A DNA stretch of 16,562 bases from Rhodoferax sp. UBA6134. GTDB lineage: Bacteria; Pseudomonadota; Gammaproteobacteria; Burkholderiales; Burkholderiaceae_C. Made by a program: the position numbers and the translations under genes. The notes under the pieces were generated by a model. The model had not been told where the DNA came from. It did no database searches and was given only the letters and a program-made list of their open reading frames with translations. The DNA is taken from the NCBI GenBank assembly GCA_002422455.1, contig DIVK01000054.1:1-16562 (forward strand). Direction: 5' to 3'. This document shows positions 12,767 to 16,562 of the stretch, in pieces. Positions within the stretch are counted from its first letter, which is position 1. Each line of letters starts with the position of its first letter.

Positions 12767-13351
12767 TCAATCCTTGCGGTCAAAACCCTGTTCGGCCAGC
12801 CAGTCGGCGCCCGCTTCCTCGCTGCTGCGGGCGTCGTTTTCGTCATCCGCATCAAACTCGTTCACGTGGTCGCCATCGTCATCGCCATCGTTTTCCACAT
12901 CGGCGCTGGCGTCGTCAGTGTCCTGGTCGCTTTGGCTCGCGGGTCTGGCCGCCGGCTTGCTGTGCATGTATTCCAGGCCCGCCGCCACCGTCAAAAACCA
13001 TTCACCCATGGGCTCTTGCAGAATCTCCCGGGTCAGTTCATGCGCCCAAGGCGCCAGCTGAGCCGCCTCAGCCAGGCTGTCCCAGTCCGGGAATTCATCC
13101 GGTTCATGCGTGAGCAGCTGATCCAGCACCGCCGGCAGTTTGAAATGAAAGCCCTGGTGGAAGATCACGGCCACCATTTCAGGGCTGAGTTCGATCATCT
13201 GGCGCAAAAAGCCGATCTCCTTGCGTCGTTGCGCCAGGCGCTGGCGCAGCACGTTGCGGCCTTCGGAGTCAAACGTCAAGTCGTCCAGTTCGGATTGGTA
13301 GGCCGAGCGCAGTGCGAGGAAAAAGGGGGAAATTCTCATATTACGGGGCAT
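12767..13351 (-). CDS. Cytoplasmic protein of unknown function with long acidic C-terminal region
   Basis: Three in-frame ATGs exist (13381, 13351, 13339). I chose 13351 because it forms a TGATG overlap with the stop of the J-domain gene, which implies coupled translation. The 194-residue product has a helical, basic N-terminal part (NVLRQRLAQRRKEIGFLRQM, about 33-52) and a compact middle (EFPDWDSLAEAAQLAPWAHE). A very acidic, low-complexity region at about 139-180 is rich in Asp, with a final ADWLAEQGFD. Stretches such as DGDDDGD look superficially like calcium loops, but the spacing of an EF-hand is not kept. No signal peptide or membrane segment is seen. I do not recognise a family. The tight coupling to a J-domain protein suggests the two act together, possibly as a client or adaptor. 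Confidence 0.75.
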   Translation of the reverse strand: MPRNMRISPFFLALRSAYQSELDDLTFDSEGRNVLRQRLAQRRKEIGFLRQMIELSPEMVAVIFHQGFHFKLPAVLDQLLTHEPDEFPDWDSLAEAAQLAPWAHELTREILQEPMGEWFLTVAAGLEYMHSKPAARPASQSDQDTDDASADVENDGDDDGDHVNEFDADDENDARSSEEAGADWLAEQGFDRKD

Positions 13352-13626
13352 CAAAGCAGACGGTTGAAGTAGTTTTGCCAAATCTCGCGCGCTGTCTCAA
13401 GCGGGTCATCGAGCAGGTTGCGGCGACGGTTGTCGTCGTAAGCCTGGCGCCGGGCCGCATCGGAGAGCACTTCGTAGGCTTCCTGCGCTGCGCGAAAGCG
13501 CGCCGGCGCGTCGGTGGCCGCGTTTCGGTCGGGATGAAAGAAAGCTGCTTTTTGACGAAACGCTTTTTTGACGTCGGCCAGCGTCGCGTCGCTGCCGAGT
13601 CCCAGGGTTGCGTAGTGGTCTTTCAT
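13351..13626 (-). CDS. Short J-domain (DnaJ-like) protein
   Basis: This 91-residue protein consists almost only of a J domain. It opens with KDHYATLGLGSDATLADVKKAFRQ, has the essential HPD triad at 31-33 (FFHPDRN), and continues with the helix III pattern FRAAQEAYEVLSDAARRQAYDD. Such proteins stimulate the ATPase of DnaK-type Hsp70 and steer it to a particular client. It has no Gly/Phe-rich linker, zinc finger or C-terminal substrate-binding domains, so it is a class C J-protein with a short basic/aromatic tail (REIWQNYFNRLL). It lies 29 bases downstream of hemH and its stop overlaps the next start. The ribosome binding site is weak. Client specificity probably comes from the adjoining unknown proteins, which is inference from position. 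Confidence 0.9.
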   Translation of the reverse strand: MKDHYATLGLGSDATLADVKKAFRQKAAFFHPDRNAATDAPARFRAAQEAYEVLSDAARRQAYDDNRRRNLLDDPLETAREIWQNYFNRLL

Positions 13627-13655
13627 GTGTGTGTGGCCGTGCTTGGCGTGTTGCG

Positions 13656-14765
13656 CTACCGTGTTGCCCCCAGCGCCAGGGCGGCGGCCCGCGATGCCGC
13701 CAGCGCCTGCGTGGCGGTGCCGGCCTGCGTGGGCCAGCCGGCCAGGTGCTGCTGTGCCAGTTCACACAGGGCGGTGATCCAGGCGGGGTCGTCGTTCAGG
13801 CAGGGGATGTAGTGAAATTCCCGGCCGCCGGCTTTCAGGAACGCGGCCTTGCCTTCGAGGGCGATTTCCTCCAGCGTTTCCAGACAGTCGCTGGTGAAGC
13901 CGGGGCATATCACGTCCACCCGTTTCACACCGGACTTGCCCATGGCGATCAGGGCCGGTTCGGTGTAGGGCTGCAGCCACCGGGCGCGGCCCAGGCGCGA
14001 CTGGAAGGTCACCTTGAACTGCTCTTTGCCCAGGCCCAGGTGCTCGGCCAGCAGGCGCGCGGTTTTGAGGCATTCGCAGTGGTAGGGGTCGCCCAGCCGC
14101 AGCGTGCGCGCGGGTACGCCGTGAAAGCTCATGACCAGATGGTCGGGGCGGCCATGGGTTTTCCAGTGGCGCTGGACGCTCATCCCCAGCGCCGCGATGT
14201 AGTGGGGGGCGTCGTGATAGTGGTTGACAAAGCGCAGTTCCGGGATGCTGCGCACCGTGCCGGCCCAGGCGTAAACCGCATCGAACAGGCTGGCCGTGGT
14301 GCTGGCCGAGTATTGCGGGTAGGCGGGCAGGATCAGCACGCGGGTTGCCCCTCCGGCCTTGAGCGCATCCAGTTGCGACGCGATCGACGTGCTGCCGTAG
14401 CGCATGGCCCAGCGCACCTGCACGTCGTGGCCGCGCTGGGCCAGCCAGCCTTGCAGCAGTCTGGCCTGTTTTTCGGTCCACACCTTGAGTGGCGAACCCT
14501 CTGGCAGCCAGATGCTGGCGTACTTGGCGGCCGATCTGGCGGGCCGCACGCGCAGGACGATGCCGTGCAGGATCAGCAGCCAGACCAGGCGGGGGATTTC
14601 GACCACGCGCGGGTCGCTTAAAAACTCGGACAGAAAGCGCCGCACGCCGGCCGGGGTGGGCGTGTCGGGTGTGCCCAGGTTGCAAAACAGCACAGCGGTG
14701 CGCGGCGCCTGACCGTGGGTGAAGGGGGGTTCTTTGGCAAATTTGCCAAGTGAAAAGAGGGCCAT
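13656..14765 (-). CDS. hemH: Ferrochelatase
   Basis: HemH inserts ferrous iron into protoporphyrin IX, the last step of protohaem synthesis. The 369-residue product has the family hallmarks: VLFCNLGTPDTP (25-36), LILPAYPQYSASTTASLFDAV (144-164), the catalytic His215 in MSFHGVP, and the C-terminal CPGFTSDCLETLEE with the conserved glutamates near 296-300. Length is normal for proteobacterial enzymes, with an extra Ala-rich tail. The frame is open to 14972, but homology begins after ATG 14765. Haem supply is relevant to the c-type cytochrome elsewhere in the window, although nothing shows co-regulation. It heads a five-gene minus-strand run ending at 10634. Its start codon overlaps the possible first codon of the divergent HAD gene, and an AT-rich 16-bp palindrome lies within its first codons. 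Confidence 0.96.
   Translation of the reverse strand: MALFSLGKFAKEPPFTHGQAPRTAVLFCNLGTPDTPTPAGVRRFLSEFLSDPRVVEIPRLVWLLILHGIVLRVRPARSAAKYASIWLPEGSPLKVWTEKQARLLQGWLAQRGHDVQVRWAMRYGSTSIASQLDALKAGGATRVLILPAYPQYSASTTASLFDAVYAWAGTVRSIPELRFVNHYHDAPHYIAALGMSVQRHWKTHGRPDHLVMSFHGVPARTLRLGDPYHCECLKTARLLAEHLGLGKEQFKVTFQSRLGRARWLQPYTEPALIAMGKSGVKRVDVICPGFTSDCLETLEEIALEGKAAFLKAGGREFHYIPCLNDDPAWITALCELAQQHLAGWPTQAGTATQALAASRAAALALGATR
14734..14749. promoter_or_regulatory. Perfect 16-bp AT-rich palindrome at the hemH/HAD divergent start
   Basis: TTGGCAAATTTGCCAA is a perfect palindrome within codons 6-11 of hemH (residues Leu-Gly-Lys-Phe-Ala-Lys) and 36 bases before the HAD start at 14785. The two divergent genes have almost no intergenic space, so any HAD promoter or operator must lie inside hemH. 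The site is well placed for that. Function is not shown, and the coding constraint could produce it by chance. Confidence 0.3.
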
Positions 14766-14784
14766 GCGGTATTCTCTCGCACCT

Positions 14785-15498
14785 ATGCTCGATATTTCAA
14801 AAATCAGGGCAATAAGCCTGGATCTGGACGATACCTTGTGGCCGGTGTGGCCCGTGATCGAGCGCGCCGAGCAGGCCCTGGCGCGCTGGCTGGGCCAGCA
14901 GGCGCCCGGTGCCGCGGCGGTGTTTGCCGACCCCCTGGCGCGGCAAGCGCTGCGCGAACACGTGGTGCGCACCCACCCCGAAATGGGTCATGACTTGAGC
15001 GCGCTGCGGCGCGAGTCCATTCGGCTGGCCCTGCAGCACGCCCATGAGGACACGCGCCTGGCGGAGCCGGCATTCGAGGTGTTTTTCGGCGAGCGCATGC
15101 GGGTGGACCTGTTTGACGATGTTCGTCCGGCACTGGCTTTTCTGGCGGCGCGTTTCCCGCTGGTGGCCTTGTCCAACGGCAATGCCGATGTCGGTCGCGT
15201 CGGTCTGGGTGAGTTTTTTGTGGCGGGCCTGAGTGCCTGTGAATTTGGTGTGGGCAAACCCGATCCGCGTATTTTTCACGCGGCCGCCGGCAGTGCCGGC
15301 GTGGTGGCCGACGCGGTGCTGCACGTGGGGGATGACGCCGCGCTGGACGTGCTGGGTGCGCGCCGTGCCGGCATGCAGGCCGTGTGGGTCAATCGCAGCG
15401 GACATCCGTGGGCACACGACGTTGCGCCGCACGGAACGATCGCCAGCCTGCACGAGTTGTGTGAGCTGCTGCAGGTGGTCCCGCCGCGGCCTTATTGA
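14785..15498 (+). CDS. HAD-superfamily hydrolase
   Basis: The 237-residue protein is a haloacid-dehalogenase-like phosphatase. Motif I is ISLDLDDTLW with nucleophile Asp13 and acid Asp15, motif II is VALSNGN, the conserved lysine is in FGVGKPDPRIF, and motif IV is HVGDDAALDVLGARRAG. An inserted helical cap lies between motif I and II (about 20-100), typical of subfamily I. Small phosphorylated metabolites are the usual substrates; the particular one cannot be told. The start could be ATG 14785, where family similarity begins, or ATG 14764, which has a better ribosome binding site (AGAGG at 14755) and would overlap the hemH start codon as CATG. Its stop overlaps the convergent hpnE stop region by 7 bases. 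Confidence 0.9.
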   Translation: MLDISKIRAISLDLDDTLWPVWPVIERAEQALARWLGQQAPGAAAVFADPLARQALREHVVRTHPEMGHDLSALRRESIRLALQHAHEDTRLAEPAFEVFFGERMRVDLFDDVRPALAFLAARFPLVALSNGNADVGRVGLGEFFVAGLSACEFGVGKPDPRIFHAAAGSAGVVADAVLHVGDDAALDVLGARRAGMQAVWVNRSGHPWAHDVAPHGTIASLHELCELLQVVPPRPY

Positions 15499-16562
15499 GC
15501 CGTTCCGGCCAGTTTGATGGCCGCCACGGCACTGCGCACCGCGCCTTCCAGCGTGGCCGGGTAGGGGCCTGTCACATAGTCGCCGCAGGCCAGCAGCCCG
15601 GGCGCAATCTGCAGGGCCGGACGCTGCAGACCCGGCGTGCAGGCAAAAGTGGCCCGCTTTTCCACAATGGTTTGAACGGCTTGCAGTTCCAGGCCCAGCT
15701 GCGTTCGGGCTTGCCGGAGTACTTGCGCCTGCAGCGCCGCACGCTCCTCGCTGCTGGCGCTGGCCACAAAGGCAAGCAGGCCCCGGGGTCCGCCGAGCTG
15801 ACCGCGGTCGAACACGAATTGCGCCGGGGCGGGGGTGGCCGGGTCGGTGCTGCCACGCAGGGCCAGCATGGGCCGGGGCAGGCTGGCATCGGCACCCCAG
15901 GCATAGACGGTGGTGATGGCCTCAAACTGCAAGGTGCGCGTGAGCCGGGTCCACTGGCGCATGGCGGTCGCGCTGGCATCGGGGGCGGTTTGCGCACTGT
16001 GTTCGAGGATGCGGGCCGCTTCCGATGCCGGGGCGGCGAACAGCACGGCGTCAAAGACTTCCCCTCGCACCTCCCACTGCGAGCCCTGCGGCAAGACCGT
16101 GTCCACCCGCGCGCCCAGGCGCAGCTGGCCGTCGCGCCGGGCGAACCAGCGCGCGGCAGCCAGGGGAAAGAGTTTGCCGAGATCGACACGGGGCAGCAGC
16201 AGCCGCGAGCCGCCCTGCACGCCGAACAGCGCGTCCTGCATGACGCGCAAAAAAACTTGCGCGCTGGCCCGTTCGGCCGGTGTGTTGAGGGCCGACACGC
16301 ACAGGGGCTCGATCAGCTCGGCCATCACGCGGGGGCTGACCGGCTGGCACAGTTGCGCCACCGAGGTGGCCGCGTCGCACTGAAAGCCCCGTCGCTGCCA
16401 GCCGCTGGCCGCGCGCAGCAGCGACCATTTGTCCGCCACGCGCCAGCCGCGCGCCGTCACGATGCCGGCCAGTGCATCCAGCGGCGTGGGCCAGGCCGGA
16501 AAACGCAGGCCCCGGCCGTCCGGAAATTGCAGTGTCATGGGCAACTGGCGCAAGGCGGTTTG
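15492..16562 (-). CDS. hpnE: Hydroxysqualene dehydroxylase HpnE, partial (N-terminus outside window)
   Basis: This is a FAD-dependent amine-oxidase-type flavoprotein that reduces hydroxysqualene to squalene, acting with HpnC and HpnD in hopanoid/squalene synthesis. The visible 356 codons hold the middle and end of the family: LQFPDGRGLRFPAWPTPL, then ARGWRVADKWSLLRAA, LCVSALNTP, and the C-terminal FAD-contact motif LLACGDYVTGPYPATLEGAV. The N-terminal dinucleotide-binding GxGxxG motif is missing and the frame stays open to the window edge, so the gene is cut by the window rather than broken. The ATG at 16553 is internal. A TAA stop at 15494-15492 overlaps the end of the convergent HAD gene by 7 bases. 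The hpnC and hpnD genes would be expected further right. Other squalene-associated FAD desaturases are the alternative. Confidence 0.88.
   Translation of the reverse strand, partial: QTALRQLPMTLQFPDGRGLRFPAWPTPLDALAGIVTARGWRVADKWSLLRAASGWQRRGFQCDAATSVAQLCQPVSPRVMAELIEPLCVSALNTPAERASAQVFLRVMQDALFGVQGGSRLLLPRVDLGKLFPLAAARWFARRDGQLRLGARVDTVLPQGSQWEVRGEVFDAVLFAAPASEAARILEHSAQTAPDASATAMRQWTRLTRTLQFEAITTVYAWGADASLPRPMLALRGSTDPATPAPAQFVFDRGQLGGPRGLLAFVASASSEERAALQAQVLRQARTQLGLELQAVQTIVEKRATFACTPGLQRPALQIAPGLLACGDYVTGPYPATLEGAVRSAVAAIKLAGTAQ

Noticed and set aside
12800..12940. EF-hand or lanmodulin-like loops in the Asp-rich tail
   Set aside because: The best stretch (DGDDDGDHVNEF) lacks the hydrophobic residue at position 8 and has Glu one place off; the protein has no signal peptide, unlike lanmodulin.
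1..16562. tRNA, rRNA, CRISPR array, insertion sequence or phage genes
   Set aside because: No cloverleaf-like segment, regularly spaced repeat, transposase or integrase motif was found by reading the sequence and translations.

Overview
The window reads as a high-GC betaproteobacterial chromosome, most likely Burkholderiales and probably Comamonadaceae. This rests on the hemH, HAD hydrolase and hpnE gene types and on the protein flavour, and it is an inference without a database search. The 16.6 kb are almost fully coding. No RNA gene, insertion sequence or CRISPR array is visible, and no intergenic gap exceeds about 210 bases.

Left edge (1-980): the last ~29 visible codons of a suhB-like inositol monophosphatase (minus strand) abut an alpha/beta hydrolase of the prolyl iminopeptidase type (plus strand). 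Both appear to lose their N-terminal part at the same point (about 88-90), so this is a rearrangement or a chimeric join.

Centre (1114-10434): two convergent gene blocks that together look like a lanthanide / PQQ-alcohol oxidation locus. The plus-strand operon 1114-4843 encodes an ABC ATPase, an exported YVTN beta-propeller, an exported substrate-binding protein and an ABC-2 permease. This is the set known as the 'PQQ-dependent alcohol dehydrogenase system' transporter, the type represented by PedA1A2BC in Pseudomonas putida and Lut proteins in Methylorubrum, where it has been linked to lanthanide use. The minus-strand block, read from 10434 down to 4870, encodes a soluble PQQ dehydrogenase carrying the Asp-Tyr-Asp lanthanide signature, a c-type cytochrome overlapping its stop codon, two tandem exported paralogues of unknown function, and a SAM-dependent methyltransferase. 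The two paralogues and the methyltransferase are the least explained part and the best candidate for undescribed biology. Inverted repeats sit upstream of both blocks; two of them share the half-site GGTTTGC.

Right part (10634-16562): a minus-strand run hemH, a J-domain-only protein and three unrecognised cytoplasmic proteins, tightly spaced and probably co-transcribed. Divergent from hemH is a HAD-family hydrolase whose start region overlaps the hemH start. Convergent with the HAD gene is the C-terminal part of hpnE (hydroxysqualene dehydroxylase, hopanoid/squalene synthesis), which runs off the right edge.
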